From NCBI RefSeq assembly GCF_038502225.1, contig NC_091303.1:26860898-26924897 (forward strand): DNA of 64,000 nucleotides, written 5' to 3'. The position numbers were made by a program, and so were the translations under genes. The number at the start of each line of letters is the position of its first letter. Within the stretch, counting starts at the first letter, position 1. The notes under the pieces were generated by a model. The model saw only the letters and a list, made by a program, of their open reading frames with translations. It was not told where the DNA came from and searched no databases. Shown piece after piece: positions 7,866 through 18,911 of the stretch. The stretch comes from Cherax quadricarinatus. Taxonomy: Eukaryota > Arthropoda > Malacostraca > Decapoda > Parastacidae.

Positions 7866-10155
7866 AATCATCATCCTCATCGTCATCGTCATCCTCATCA
7901 TCATCATCATCATCCTCATCCTCATCCTCATCCTCATCCTCATCCTCATCCTCATCCTCCTCCTCCTCCTCCTCCTCCTCCTCCCCCTCCTCCTCCCCCT
8001 CCTCCTCCCCCTCCTCCTCCCCTCCCCCTCCTCCTCCTCCTCCTCCTCCTCCCCCTCCTCCTCCTCCCCTCCTCCTCCTCCTCCCCCTCCTCCTCATCCC
8101 CCTCCTCCTCCTCCTCCCCCTCCTCCTCCTCCTCCTCCTCCTCACCCTCCCCCTCCTCCTCCTCCCCCTCCTCCCCCTCCTCCTCCTCCTCCCCCTCCTC
8201 CTCTTCCTCCCCCTCCTCCTCCCCCTCCTCCTCCCCTCCTCCTCCCCCTCCTCCTCCTCCCTCCTCCTCCTCCTCCTCCTCCTCCTCCTCCTCCTCCTCC
8301 TCCTCCTCCCTCCTCCTCCTCCACCCTCCACCTCCTCCTCCTCCTCCCTCCTCCTCCTCCCTCCTCCTCCTCCTCCTCTCCTCCCCCTCCTCCCTCCTCA
8401 TCCTCCTCCTCCTCCCTCTTACTCCTCCTCCCTCCTCCTCCTCCTCCCTCCTCTTCCTCCCTCCTCCTCCCTCCTCCTCCTCCTCCTCCCTCCTCCCTCC
8501 CTCCTCCCTCCCTCCTCCTCCTCCTCCCTCCTCCTCCTCCTCCCTCCTCCTCCTCCTCCTCCTCCTCCTCCTCCTCCTCCTCCTCCTCCTCCTCCTCCCT
8601 CCTCCTCCTCCCTCCTCCTCCTCCTCCATCCTCCTCCTCCTCCTCCCGCCGCCTCCTCCTCCCTCCTCCTCCTCCTCCCTCCTCCTCCTCCTCCCTCCTC
8701 CTCCTCCTCCTCCCTCCTCCTCCTCCTCCCTCCTCCTCCTCCTCCTCCTCCCTCCTCTTCTCCTCCTCCTCCTCCTCCCTCCTCCTCCTCCTCCCTCCTC
8801 CTCCTCCTCCTCCCCCTCCTCCTCCTCCCCCTCCTCCTCTCCCCTCCTCCTCCTCCCTCCCTCCTCCTCCTCCTCCCCCTCCTCCTCCCCCTCCTCCTCC
8901 TCCTCCCCCTCCTCTCCCTCCTCCTCCTCTCCTCCTCCTCCTCCTCCTCTCCCTCCTCCTCCTCCTCTCCCTCCTCCTCCTCCTCTCCCTCCTCCTCCTC
9001 TCCCTCCTCCTCCTCCTCTCCCTCCTCCTCCTCCTCTCCCTCCTCCTCCTCTCCCTCCTCCTCCTCCTCTCCCTCCTCCTCCTCCTCTCCCTCCTCCTCC
9101 TCCTCCTCCTCCTCCTCCTCCTCTCCCTCCTCCTCCTCCCTCCTCCTCTCCTCCCTCCTCCTCCTCCCTCCTCCTCCTCCTCCTCCCTCCTCCTCCTCCT
9201 CCTCCCTCCTCCTCCTCCTCCTCCTCCTCCTCCTCCTCCTCCTCCTCCTCCTCCTCCTCCTCCTCCCTCCTCCTCCTCCTCCTCCCTCCTCCTCCTCCCT
9301 CCTCCTCCCTCCTTCTCCTCCTCCTCCTCCTCCTCCTCCTCCACCTCCTCCCTCCTCCTCCTCCTCCTCCTCCTCCTCCCTCCTCCTCCTCCTCCTCCTC
9401 CCTCCTCCCTCCTCCTCCTCCTCCTCCCCTCCTCCTCCTCCTCCTCCTCCCCCTCCTCCCTCTCCTCCTACTCCTCCTCCTCCTCCTACTCCTCCTCTCC
9501 CTCCTCCTCCTCTCCCTCCTCTTCCTCCTCTCCCTCCTCCTCCTCTCCTCCTCCTCCTCCTCCTCCTCCTCCTCCTCCTCCTCCTCCTCCTCCTCCTCCT
9601 CCTCCTCCTCCTCCTCCTCCTCCTCCTCCTCCTCCTCCTCCTCCTCCTCCTCCTCCTCCTCCTCCTCCTCCTCCTCCTCCTCCTCCTCCTCCTCCTCCTC
9701 CTCCTCCTCCTCCTCCTCCTCCTCCTCCTCCTCCTCCTCCTCCCTCCTCCTCCTCCTCCCTCCTCCTCCTCCTCCTCCTCCTCCTCCTCCTCCTCCTCCT
9801 CCTCCCTCCTCCTCCTCCTCCTCCCTCCTCCTCCTCCTCCTCCTCCTCCTCCTCCTCCTCCTCCTCCTCCTCCTCCTCCTCCTCCTCCTTCTCCTCCTCC
9901 TCCTCCTCCTCCTCCTCCTCCTCCTCCTCCTCCTCCTCCTCCTCCTGCTCTTCCTCGTGCTCCTCCTCCTTCTCCCTCCTCCTCCTCCTCTTTCCTCCTC
10001 CTCCTGTTCCCTCCTCCTCCTCCTCCTCCTCCTCCATCCTCCTCCTCCTCCTCTTCCTCCTCCTCCCTCTTCCTCCTCCTCCTCCTCCTCCTCCTCCCTC
10101 CTCCTCCTCCTCCTCCTCCTCCTCCTCCCTCCTCCTCCTCCTCCTCCTCCTCCTC
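7866..10155. repeat. Very long CTC/TCC microsatellite
   Basis: About 2.3 kb is almost pure CCT/TCC trinucleotide. It begins with a (TCATCC)n-like tract (7866-7955) and is interrupted by single-base slips that change the register. All six frames stay open because the repeat lacks stop codons, which produces long Pro/Ser/Leu or Glu/Gly/Arg ORFs. I treat none of them as genes. Confidence 0.97.
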
Positions 10156-10359
10156 GTGTGCGAGTGTGTGGCTTATAATTGTTTTGAGTCAGAAGTCGGC
10201 AGCTGTCAAAGTGACATATTGTCTCATTAGTCACTGCCCCTACCGCCTGTCAAAACAATGGGGTCGGATGCTGCTTCCCCTCCTCCATTCTATCTAATTA
10301 TCTTTCTCCCTCATTCTATATCTTTCAATCTGTCTCTCTTTCTATCTGTCTGCCTATCT

Positions 10360-10715
10360 TTGTCTCACAGGTACACATAAATACAAGTATACATAGTGTA
10401 AATTACCTAGGATAACCCAAGAAATCCAGACAAAGTGCTATACTCTGCTTGAAGATGTGAGTAAACGTGATGACACAGTCTTGTGGCTCTCTCTGAGACA
10501 GAGAGCTAGATGGACAGACAGGGAGCTTGACAGACAGACAAATAGACAGACAGACAAATGTTTGTGTACCAGCAAAAACAAAGGGAGGGCGATGGTCATG
10601 TAATATTACCCTCCTTTACGCTCATCAAAGTCAGCTCTTATCAGATGTTATCTCCCCTTATCTTGTCACTGTCATGGGGTGGACTTTTTTTTTTCTTGCT
10701 TCAAGGGAACAATAT
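10360..10715. repeat. Interspersed repeat with ACCTAGGATAACCCAA core
   Basis: This block starts at about CACAGGTACACATAAATACAAG and recurs nearly unchanged at 14140-14515. Both copies lie beside TCTG/GACA microsatellite tracts and end near a T-rich run. The core ACCTAGGATAACCCAA also appears at 51270-51580, 52480, 62735 and 63300, so it belongs to a wider family. Confidence 0.7.
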
Positions 10716-10727
10716 TATTACATCTTC

Positions 10728-10880
10728 TTCCTCCTCCTCCTCCTCCTCCTCCTCCTCTTCTCCTCCTCCTCCTCCTCCTCCTCCTCCTCTTCCTTCCCTC
10801 CTCCTCCTCCTCCTCTTCCTTCCCTCCTCCTCCTCCTCCTCCTCCTCTTCCTCCACTCCTCCCCCTCCTCCTCCTCCTCC
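10728..10880. repeat. CTC/TCC microsatellite, second tract
   Basis: It has the same trinucleotide as the large array, interrupted by TTCC and CTCTTC variants. It sits just inside the right end of the piggyBac-like element. Confidence 0.93.
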
Positions 10881-11235
10881 ATTGCTTTTGGTCTCAAACT
10901 CCTCCAAATCATGAAATTGTTCTTCACTGACACTTCCATCTGTGTTAGAGCATCACTTGGGAAGAGAAGAGTCCCAGATTTGCTGGGGAATCACATATTT
11001 CTTACCGCTAGACATGCTGAAAAAGGACAACTGAAATGGCATTCCCACAATGCACCACTGGCTCTGCGATTTTTTTTATATGGTGCACACTGACCATGGA
11101 GACCCATTCTCTCACATGTGGGCCTACCAGATTTCTCTTGCTTGATTTGAAGCTGCTAGAATTTATGCGTATAAATACGTCAGAAACATTGGCTCGTAAG
11201 ACGTATTTATACGTCGGAAACAGTCAAAGGGTTAA

Positions 11236-11720
11236 CCCTTTGACCGTCGCAAGCCCCTTTCTGAAACTGTCATTCTATGTTGCAAAATTTAAAAAAAAAA
11301 AAAAAAAAAATTCTTATGAAATGATAGATAAACTTTTCCCAATGTTAATGACACCAAAAGTATGAAATTTGGTCGAAAACTCACGGAATTACGCTCTCGC
11401 AAAGTCAGCGGTCTCGGCGACATATACGGATCAGTGATTTCACCGACTTTGCACACTGTTTTTGGCCAATTCCGTTGTTCCAGTTGACCAAACTCATAGC
11501 TATTTCTTTAGAACTCCATTTTTTCTATCAATTGAGAACAAGAAACCACCCATTTACCAATTTGAACTACCCAATAAAGTGGTCAGAAATTGGCAATTTG
11601 ACCAATTTCATGCAAATTAAAAAGATGCCAATTTCAAAATAAGGTCCAGAATAAACAATGTAGACATTCTTGGCACTAATATAACATATCCTCTGTTTAT
11701 TAGTCATGTCTCTAGGCCCC
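11236..11720. mobile_element. Truncated TTAA MITE
   Basis: It begins immediately after the TTAA at 11232-11235 with CCCTTTGACCGTCGCAAG and matches the non-palindrome half of the ~1.07-kb TTAA MITEs (compare 19922-20400 and 41950-42367 inverted). It stops at about 11720 where CR1 sequence starts, so the right half is missing. It shares one TTAA with the neighbouring element. Confidence 0.7.
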
Positions 11721-11723
11721 TGT

Positions 11724-13535
11724 CTATTTGTCAGCCATGCCGCTACCCAGGAAAAAAATTTCTCCTCCTATTCCGTGTGCCTTAAGATTCCTCAATAGCC
11801 TCTGGTGTGGAACTCTATCGAAAGCCTTACTGAAGTCCATATACACAATATCATATTCATTACCATGATCTACCTCCTCAAACACTTTAGTGAAGAAAGT
11901 TAGTAAATTCGTAAGACAGGAACACCCCTTTGTAAAACCGTGTTGAGATTCATTAATCAAGATGGCAATGAATTGCTTTGGCAATTATTGATTCCATAAA
12001 TTTTCCCACTATGGAGGTAAGGCTTATTGGTCTATAGTTCGAAGCCAAGGACCTGTCACCTGCCTTGTAAATAGGTATTACATTTGCCATTTTCCACTTA
12101 TCAGGCACTATGCCAGTTTGTAGTGATAAGTTAAAAAAGATTAGCCAAAGGTATGCTAAGTTCCACTTTACATTCTTTTAACACCCTTGCAAACAGTTCA
12201 TCAGAGCTTGGGGATTTGTTAAGTTTTAGTTTCTCTATTTGTCTGAGGACCATGTCACTAGTTACTGCAATCGTACATAGTTTATCATCATCCTGTTCTA
12301 CATAATCTATTATTTCAGGAATATTGCTAGTATTTTCCTGGGTGAAAACTGACAGGAAGTAGGTATTGAGAATTTCACACATATCCTTATCACTGTCAAT
12401 GATCTGACCAGAGTTACTCTTAAGTGGGCCAATCTTGTCCCTAATCTTACTTCTGTATACCTGAAAGAACCCTTTTGGGTTAGTCTTTGAATCCCTTGCG
12501 ACCTTAGCCTCATAATCCCTTTTTGCTTTTCTTATTCCTTTCTTTATTTCTCTCTTTAACTGAATATATTGATTTCTTAACTGCCCATCCCCTCTTTTGA
12601 TACGCCTATATATGCCTCTCTTTTGACAAACGAGATGTTTTAATCTATTGTTCATCCATTTGGGATAATTTTTGTTAGATCTAATTTCCCTACTCGGAAC
12701 AAAAGTTGTCTGGGCAGCTAGAACTATGCTCTGTAAAACGTCATATTGGCAACCAAGATCACCTACCTGACCCATAGTCAGGGTACTCCAATTTAGCCCA
12801 CCCAGGTAATTTTTCAGTCCCATGAAGTCGGCCAAGCCAAAATCTGGGACAGATTTGATTGCAGTTATCTGGGTAATTCCATGATATATTGAAACTAAGT
12901 GATTTGTGATCACTTTCCCCAAGCTCATCATTAACCTCAAGATTATTAATTAGTGAATCTTTGTTGGCAAGAACTAAGTCAAGCAGACTGGTCCCTCTAG
13001 TTGGTTGTCACAACATGTTCTAAAAAGCAATCCTGAACCGTATTAAGAAAGTCACTAGACTCAAGATTTCCTGTCATATTGTTCCGATCAATTTGTCTAA
13101 AGTTAAAATCTCCCATTATCACATTTTCATATTTAGATGCCTTATGAATTTCGTCCCATAACAGCTTACTGCACTCCCTATCAAGATTTGGGGGCCTATA
13201 AATCACACCCAAAATTAATTTGTCACGTCCCTCGAAAAACTGTAGCCAAACAGATTTTGTGTTCGATGTTTCTAATCTTATATCATGTCTAAGACAACAA
13301 TTTAAATCTTCTCTGGCATACATCGCCACCCCACCACCCTTCCTGTTGACCCTGTCAGTGTGGAACAGTTTATAACCCTGTATGTTGCATTCAGAAGGCA
13401 TTTCTCTATCTTTCAGGTTGAACCAGGTCTCTGTTATACCAATAATATCTATATTACCTACACTTGCAAGTAATCTTAGCTCATCTATCTTATTTCTTAG
13501 ACTCCTACTATTTGTATAGTAAACCTTAATATTGC
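11724..13535 (-). pseudogene. CR1-like LINE ORF2 fragment (endonuclease and RT N-part)
   Basis: On the minus strand, 13401-12997 encodes the apurinic-type endonuclease (VAMYAREDLNCCLR, LILGVIYRPPN, VIMGDFNFRQID). Next, 12940-12131 covers the end of the endonuclease and the linker into the RT (LSIPLANLF), and 11984-11724 has RT motifs HGFTKGCSCLTNL and YMDFSKAFDRVPHQRLLRNL. Frameshifts and stops separate the pieces. The element is cut at about 11724, before the catalytic YADD-type motif. The family is the same as at 29131-32990. Confidence 0.85.
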
Positions 13536-13545
13536 AGTTTTATAA

Positions 13546-13650
13546 CTGGAGTGTAAGCGCACCTCTGGGAAGACAGTGATGGAGTGAATGATGATGAAAG
13601 TTTTTCTTTTTCAGGACACCCTGCCTTGGTGGCAGACAGCCGATGTGTTA
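13546..13650 (+). mobile_element. RTE LINE 3' tail fragment
   Basis: This short, 5'-truncated plus-strand copy matches the last ~105 bp of the RTE tail (CTCTGGGAAGACAGTGATGG, then GTGAATGATGATGAAAG). It abuts the 5' end of the CR1 fragment. Confidence 0.75.
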
Positions 13651-13655
13651 ATTAA

Positions 13656-13930
13656 CCCCTAAACGGTCCAAACGTATATATACGTACTTACGCATATCAC
13701 CCCAAACGTATATATACATTTTAATTTTCCTGCCTCCAAATTTTGCACGATTGGCCTGAGATGCCTGGTCAGCATAGAATGTGTCTTAACACTAGGTGTG
13801 CACAGTATTAAAAAAATCTGGAACCAATTAGTACCTTGTGGGAGTGCCAGTTAAATTGAGCCCCAGCTAGAGCAAACAGTGCAGCAAACACCAAGGCTTC
13901 ACTTATGTAATGTCATATTAACACACCTCT
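13656..13930. mobile_element. TTAA-element terminus with paired palindromes
   Basis: After the TTAA at 13652-13655 comes CCCCTAAACGGTCCAAACG. Two CGTATATATAC(G/A) palindromes follow at 13673-13684 and 13707-13718, which are 34 bp apart. This is the subterminal signature shared by the other TTAA elements. The rest is unlike the ~1.07-kb MITEs and no second end was found, so the right boundary is a guess. Confidence 0.5.
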
Positions 13931-13969
13931 TTTAAGAGGAAAGTGATGTTAACCCCAAGTTTAGGGTCT

Positions 13970-14145
13970 GTCGATCTATGTCTATCTCTGTCTCTGTCTA
14001 TCTGTCTCTCTGTCTGTCTGTCTTTATCAGTCTATCTGTGTGTCTCTATCTGTGTCTGTCTCTCTGTCTGTCTGTCTCTGCCTTTGACTATCTGTCTCTG
14101 TCTATCTCTTTCAATCTGTCTCTGTCTATCTCTGTCTCACAGGTA
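13970..14145. repeat. TCTG/TCTA/TCTC microsatellite
   Basis: This is an imperfect tetranucleotide tract. A complementary GACA/GATA tract lies at 14276-14325 inside the following repeat. Confidence 0.9.
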
Positions 14146-14515
14146 CACATAAATACAAGTGTACATAGTATAAATTACCTAGGATAACCCAAAAAATCCA
14201 GACAAAGTGCTATACTGCTTGAAGATGTGAGTAAACGTGATGACGCAGTCTTGTGGCTCTCTCTGAGACAGAAAGGTAGATGGATAGACAGATAGACAGG
14301 GAGCTAGACAGACAGACAGACATGTTTGTGCACCAGCGAAAACAAAGCGAGGGCAATGCTCATCAAATGTCACCTCTAATCTTTTCTTATCAACCGCACC
14401 CTCCCACCCTCGTGTATGCTCATCAAATGTCAGCTCTTATCAGATGTTATCTCATCCTATCATGTCACTGTCAGGGGTGAACTTTGTTTTTCATGCTTCG
14501 AGGGAATTTATTATT
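14140..14515. repeat. Second copy of the 10360-10715 repeat
   Basis: It is closely similar to 10360-10715 over its whole length. It has a small internal expansion near 14381-14410, where ATGCTCATCAAATGTCA is duplicated. It ends in a T-rich run next to the RTE poly-T. Confidence 0.7.
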
Positions 14516-14523
14516 ACCTAATA

Positions 14524-17500
14524 TTTTTTTTTTTTTTATTATCACACCGGCCGATTCCCACCAAGGCAGGGTGGCCCGAAAAAGAAAAACTTTCACCATC
14601 ATTCACTCCATCACTGTCTTGCCAGAAGGGTGCTTTACACTACAGTTTTTAAACTGCAACATTAACACCCCTCCTTCAGAGTGCAGGCACTGTACTTCCC
14701 ATCTCCAGGACTCAAGTCCGGCCTGCCGGTTTCCCTGAATCCCTTCATAAATGTTACTTTGCTCACACTCCAACAGCACGTCAAGTATTAAAAACCATTT
14801 GTCTCCATTCACTCCTATCAAACACGCTCACGCATGCCTGCTGGAAGTCCAAGCCCCTCGCACACAAAACCTCCTTTACCCCCTCCCTCCAACCCTTCCT
14901 AGGCCGACCCCTACCCCGCCTTCCTTCCACTACAGACTGATACACTCTTGAAGTCATTCTGTTTCGCTCCATTCTCTCTACATGTCCGAACCACCTCAAC
15001 AACCCTTCCTCAGCCCTCTGGACAACAGTTTTGGTAATCCCGCACCTCCTCCTAACTTCCAAACTACGAATTCTCTGCATTATATTCACACCACACATTG
15101 CCCTCAGACATGACATCTCCACTGCCTCCAGCCTTCTCCTCGCTGCAACATTCATCACCCACGCTTCACACCCATATAAGAGCGTTGGTAAAACTATACT
15201 CTCATACATTCCCCTCTTTGCCTCCAAGGACAAAGTTCTTTGTCTCCACAGACTCCTAAGTGCACCACTCACTCTTTTTCCCTCATCAATTCTATGATTC
15301 ACCTCATCTTTCATAGACCCATCCGCTGACATGTCCACTCCCAAATATCTGAATACGTTCACCTCCTCCATACTCTCTCCCTCCAATCTGATATTCAATC
15401 TTTCATCACCTAATCTTTTTGTTATCCTCATAACCTTACTCTTTCCTGTATTCACCTTTAATTTTCTTCTTTTGCACACCCTACCAAATTCATCCACCAA
15501 TCTCTGCAACTTCTCTTCAGAATCTCCCAAGAGCACAGTGTCATCAGCAAAGAGCAGCTGTGACAACTCCCACTTTGTGTGTGATTCTTTATCTTTTAAC
15601 TCCACGCCTCTTGCCAAGACCCTCGCATTTACTTCTCTTACAACCCCATCTATAAGTATATTAAACAACCACGGTGACATCACACATCCTTGTCTAAGGC
15701 CTACTTTTACTGGGAAAAAATTTCCCTCTTTCCTACATACTCTAACTTGAGCCTCACTATCCTCGTAAAAACTCTTCACTGCTTTCAGTAACCTACCTCC
15801 TACACCATACACTTGCAACATCTGCCACATTGCCCCCCTATCCACCCTGTCATACGCCTTTTCCAAATCCATAAATGCCACAAAGACCTCTTTAGCCTTA
15901 TCTAAATACTGTTCACTTATATGTTTCACTGTAAACACCTGGTCCACACACCCCCTACCTTTCCTAAAGCCTCCTTGTTCATCTGCTATCCTATTCTCCG
16001 TCTTACTCTTAATTCTTTCAATTATAACTCTACCATACACTTTACCAGGTACACTCAACAGACTTATCCCCCTATAATTTTTGCACTCTCTTTTATCCCC
16101 TTTGCCTTTATACAAAGGAACTATGCATGCTCTCTGCCAATCCCTAGGTACCTTACCCTCTTCCATACATTTATTAAATAATTGCACCAACCACTCCAAA
16201 ACTATATCCCCACCTGCTTTTAACATTTCTATCTTTATCCCATCAATCCCGGCTGCCTTACCCCCTTTCATTTTACCTACTGCCTCACGAACTTCCCCCA
16301 CACTCACAACTGGCTCTTCCTCACTCCTACAAGATGTTATTCCTCCTTGCCCTATACACGAAATCACAGCTTCCCTATCTTCATCAACATTTAACAATTC
16401 CTCAAAATATTCCTTCCATCTTCCCAATACCTCTAACTCTCCATTTAATAACTCTCCTCTCCTATTTTTAACTGACAAATCCATTTGTTCTCTAGGCTTT
16501 CTTAACTTGTTAATCTCACTCCAAAACTTTTTCTTATTTTCAACAAAATTTGTTGATAACATCTCACCCACTCTCTCATTTGCTCTCTTTTTACATTGCT
16601 TCACCACTCTCTTAACTTCTCTCTTTTTCTCCATATACTCTTCCCTCCTTGCATCACTTCTACTTTGTAAAAACTTCTCATATGCTAACTTTTTCTCCCT
16701 TACTACTCTCTTTACATCATCATTCCACCAATCGCTCCTCTTCCCTCCTGCACCCACTTTCCTGTAACCACAAACTTCTGCTGAACACTCTAACACTACA
16801 TTTTTAAACCTACCCCATACCTCTTTGACCCCATTGCCTATGCTCTCATTAGCCCATCTATCCTCCAATAGCTGTTTATATCTTACCCTAACTGCCTCCT
16901 CTTTTAGTTTATAAACCTTCACCTCTCTCTTCCCTGATGCTTCTATTCTCCTTGTATCCCATCTACCTTTTACTCTCAGTGTAGCTACAACTAGAAAGTG
17001 ATCTGATATATCTGTGGCCCCTCTATAAACATGTACATCCTGAAGTCTACTCAACAGTCTTTTATCTACCAATACATAATCCAACAAACTACTGTCATTT
17101 CGCCCTACATCATATCGTGTATACTTATTTATCCTCTTTTTCTTAAAATATGTATTACCTATAACTAAACCCCTTTCTATACAAAGTTCAATCAAAGGGC
17201 TCCCATTATCATTTACACCTGGCACCCCAAACTTACCTACCACACCCTCTCTAAAAGTTTCTCCTACTTTAGCATTCAAGTCCCCTACCACAATTACTCT
17301 CTCACTTGGTTCAAAGGCTCCTATACATTCACTTAACATCTCCCAAAATCTCTCTCTCTCCTCTGCATTCCTCTCTTCTCCAGGTGCATACACGCTTATT
17401 ATGACCCACTTCTCGCATCCAACCTTTACTTTAATCCACATAATTCTTGAATTTACACATTCATATTCTCTTTTCTCCTTCCATAACTGATCATTTAACA

Positions 17501-17815
17501 TTACTGCTACCCCTTCCTTTGCTCTAACTCTCTCAGATACTCCAGATTTAATCCCATTTATTTCCCCCCACTGAAACTCTCCTACCCCCTTCAGCTTTGT
17601 TTCGCTTAGGGCCAGGACATCCAACTTCTTTTCATTCATAACATCAGCAATCATCTGTTTCTTGTCATCCACACTACATCCACGCACATTTAAGCAACCC
17701 AGTTTTATAAAGTTTTTCTTCTTCTCTTTTTTAGTAATTGTATACAGGAGAAGGGGTTACTAGCCCATTGCTCCCGGCATTTTAGTCGCCTCATACGACA
17801 CGCAATATTATTATT
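14524..17815 (-). mobile_element. RTE-like LINE, copy 1, near full length
   Basis: The T-run at 14524-14537 is the minus-strand poly-A. The 3' tail (14540-14780), single ORF (14781-17687) and leader (17688-17815, including CTAGTAACCCCTTCTCCTGT) follow in the expected order. The ORF has no frameshift, unlike the three plus-strand copies. The upstream part of the leader seen at 57619-57880 is not present here, and a TCC microsatellite starts at 17824. Confidence 0.85.
14781..17687 (-). CDS. RTE-like LINE endonuclease-reverse transcriptase, intact
   Basis: The ~968-residue frame is uninterrupted. The N-terminal APE-type endonuclease has LDVLALSETKLKG, VIVVGDLNAKVGE and ISDHFLVVATLR. The reverse transcriptase has MKGGKAAGIDGIK, DEQGGFRKGRGCVDQ, motif A FMDLEKAYDRVD, motif B LRQGCVMSPWLFNILIDG and motif C LLFADDTVLLG. 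The C-terminal part has LLYGCEAWVM, LLRWFGHVERM and RGRGRPRKGWREGVKEVL. The frame is open upstream to about 17740 with no obvious ATG before KKQMIADVMNEKK, so the true start is uncertain. The product would nick DNA and prime cDNA synthesis at the target. Confidence 0.88.
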   Translation of the reverse strand: MRGCSVDDKKQMIADVMNEKKLDVLALSETKLKGVGEFQWGEINGIKSGVSERVRAKEGVAVMLNDQLWKEKREYECVNSRIMWIKVKVGCEKWVIISVYAPGEERNAEERERFWEMLSECIGAFEPSERVIVVGDLNAKVGETFREGVVGKFGVPGVNDNGSPLIELCIERGLVIGNTYFKKKRINKYTRYDVGRNDSSLLDYVLVDKRLLSRLQDVHVYRGATDISDHFLVVATLRVKGRWDTRRIEASGKREVKVYKLKEEAVRVRYKQLLEDRWANESIGNGVKEVWGRFKNVVLECSAEVCGYRKVGAGGKRSDWWNDDVKRVVREKKLAYEKFLQSRSDARREEYMEKKREVKRVVKQCKKRANERVGEMLSTNFVENKKKFWSEINKLRKPREQMDLSVKNRRGELLNGELEVLGRWKEYFEELLNVDEDREAVISCIGQGGITSCRSEEEPVVSVGEVREAVGKMKGGKAAGIDGIKIEMLKAGGDIVLEWLVQLFNKCMEEGKVPRDWQRACIVPLYKGKGDKRECKNYRGISLLSVPGKVYGRVIIERIKSKTENRIADEQGGFRKGRGCVDQVFTVKHISEQYLDKAKEVFVAFMDLEKAYDRVDRGAMWQMLQVYGVGGRLLKAVKSFYEDSEAQVRVCRKEGNFFPVKVGLRQGCVMSPWLFNILIDGVVREVNARVLARGVELKDKESHTKWELSQLLFADDTVLLGDSEEKLQRLVDEFGRVCKRRKLKVNTGKSKVMRITKRLGDERLNIRLEGESMEEVNVFRYLGVDMSADGSMKDEVNHRIDEGKRVSGALRSLWRQRTLSLEAKRGMYESIVLPTLLYGCEAWVMNVAARRRLEAVEMSCLRAMCGVNIMQRIRSLEVRRRCGITKTVVQRAEEGLLRWFGHVERMERNRMTSRVYQSVVEGRRGRGRPRKGWREGVKEVLCARGLDFQQACVSVFDRSEWRQMVFNT

Positions 17816-17823
17816 ACGTATTC

Positions 17824-17857
17824 TTCTTCTCCTCCTCCTCCTCCTCCTCCTCCTCCT

Positions 17858-17891
<34 letters not shown>

Positions 17892-17955
17892 CTTTTCCTT
17901 CTCCTCCTCCTCCCCTCCTCCTCTTCCTCCTTCTCCCCCTCCTCCTCCTCCTCAT
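17824..17955. repeat. CTC/TCC microsatellite
   Basis: This pyrimidine trinucleotide tract immediately follows the leader of RTE copy 1. All frames are open through it; none is a gene. Confidence 0.92.
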
Positions 17956-18123
17956 TATTATTATATACTTCCACATATCCAAAACATTGCTGGGACCTAT
18001 AAATACTTTGTATATATTCCTGTGCTAATATAAGTTTTGTATATATTCCTGTGCTAAGTTTTGCACAAATCACTTTCATTACACATGACCTGCACTCGTC
18101 TGTACATTTTCTTAAATACAGTA

Positions 18124-18812
18124 CAGTGGAACCTTGGTTTTCGTGATTAATTTGTTCCAGAAAATCTGACGGAAACCGAACTGTATGTAAACTGAAACAA
18201 TATTTCCCATAAGAAATAATGTAAATCCAATTAATCCATTCCAGACACCCAAAAATAATAACAAAAAATACATTTTATAGAGAATAATTATAGTTTTACT
18301 TACAGAAAACAATGAGAAATAAATATAAATGACTAATGAAATAGATAAATGAACATTTAACATCACTTTTACCTTTATTGAAGACTCTTGTTGACGTATG
18401 GAAGACGGTGAGGAGTGGAGAGGGAGGAGAGGTTACTGTTTGGAAGGGGAGTCCCCCTCCATAAGGACTTCAGGTATCAAGGCCCTACCTGGGGTTACTT
18501 CCCTTTTTTGTCTTTTACTGGCACTAGGATCAACTTAAGAGTCACTGGACCCTTGTCGCACAAAAAATCTACCCTGAGAGGTCTCTTTCTGGCGTCTCTT
18601 TAAGATTTGTCTAAAATGGGACAAGGCATTGTCACGGAACGTTGATGCGGACTTCCCGTACATCTTGGCGAGATCGATGGACACATGTATGCCACTTCCG
18701 TATGGCGGACCATTGTCAACTCTACGAAAACTGGGACAAAATTTTGATGAAAAAAGTCGTCAAAAACCGAATCCTACGAAAACCCGGGCATATGAAAACT
18801 GAGGTTCCACTG
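18124..18812. mobile_element. Tigger-derived MITE with TA target duplication
   Basis: The inverted ends start CAGTGGAACCT on both sides and are flanked by TA at 18122-18123 and 18813-18814. Length is 689 bp. The interior (minus strand) keeps scraps of a pogo/Tigger transposase, such as a stretch like SHFRQILKR and TLKLILVPVKDKKGK, so it is a deletion derivative. It lies 98 bp from the GPHR donor at 18911. Confidence 0.8.
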
Positions 18813-18911
18813 TATTGTCAGTAGTGATTCAACATAAAAAATGTATAAACAGTAAAGGAAGTAACTACATTATAAGCATCCATTTAACCATTACTTATCA
18901 GGGATACTCAC

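Larger units (their letters stand above)
7322..11231. mobile_element. piggyBac-like element, interior replaced by microsatellite
   Basis: It is flanked by TTAA at 7318-7321 and 11232-11235. The termini are inverted repeats: CCCTTTGACTGTTT on the left, its complement on the right. The left 540 bp match the non-coding left end of the transposase-bearing copy at 26280. The right 340 bp (about 10890-11231) match its right end, with traces of the transposase N-terminus on the minus strand (MEVSVKNNFMIW). The coding centre is absent. A huge CTC/TCC array and a repeat also found at 14140-14520 occupy its place. Paired palindromes sit at 11168-11179 and 11202-11213. Confidence 0.8.

Noticed and set aside
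7774..10297. Long open frames of 760-831 residues, poly-Pro/Ser/Leu and poly-Glu/Gly/Arg
   Set aside because: All are readings of the CTC/TCC microsatellite, which has no stop codons in any frame. There is no start context, domain or codon pattern of a gene.
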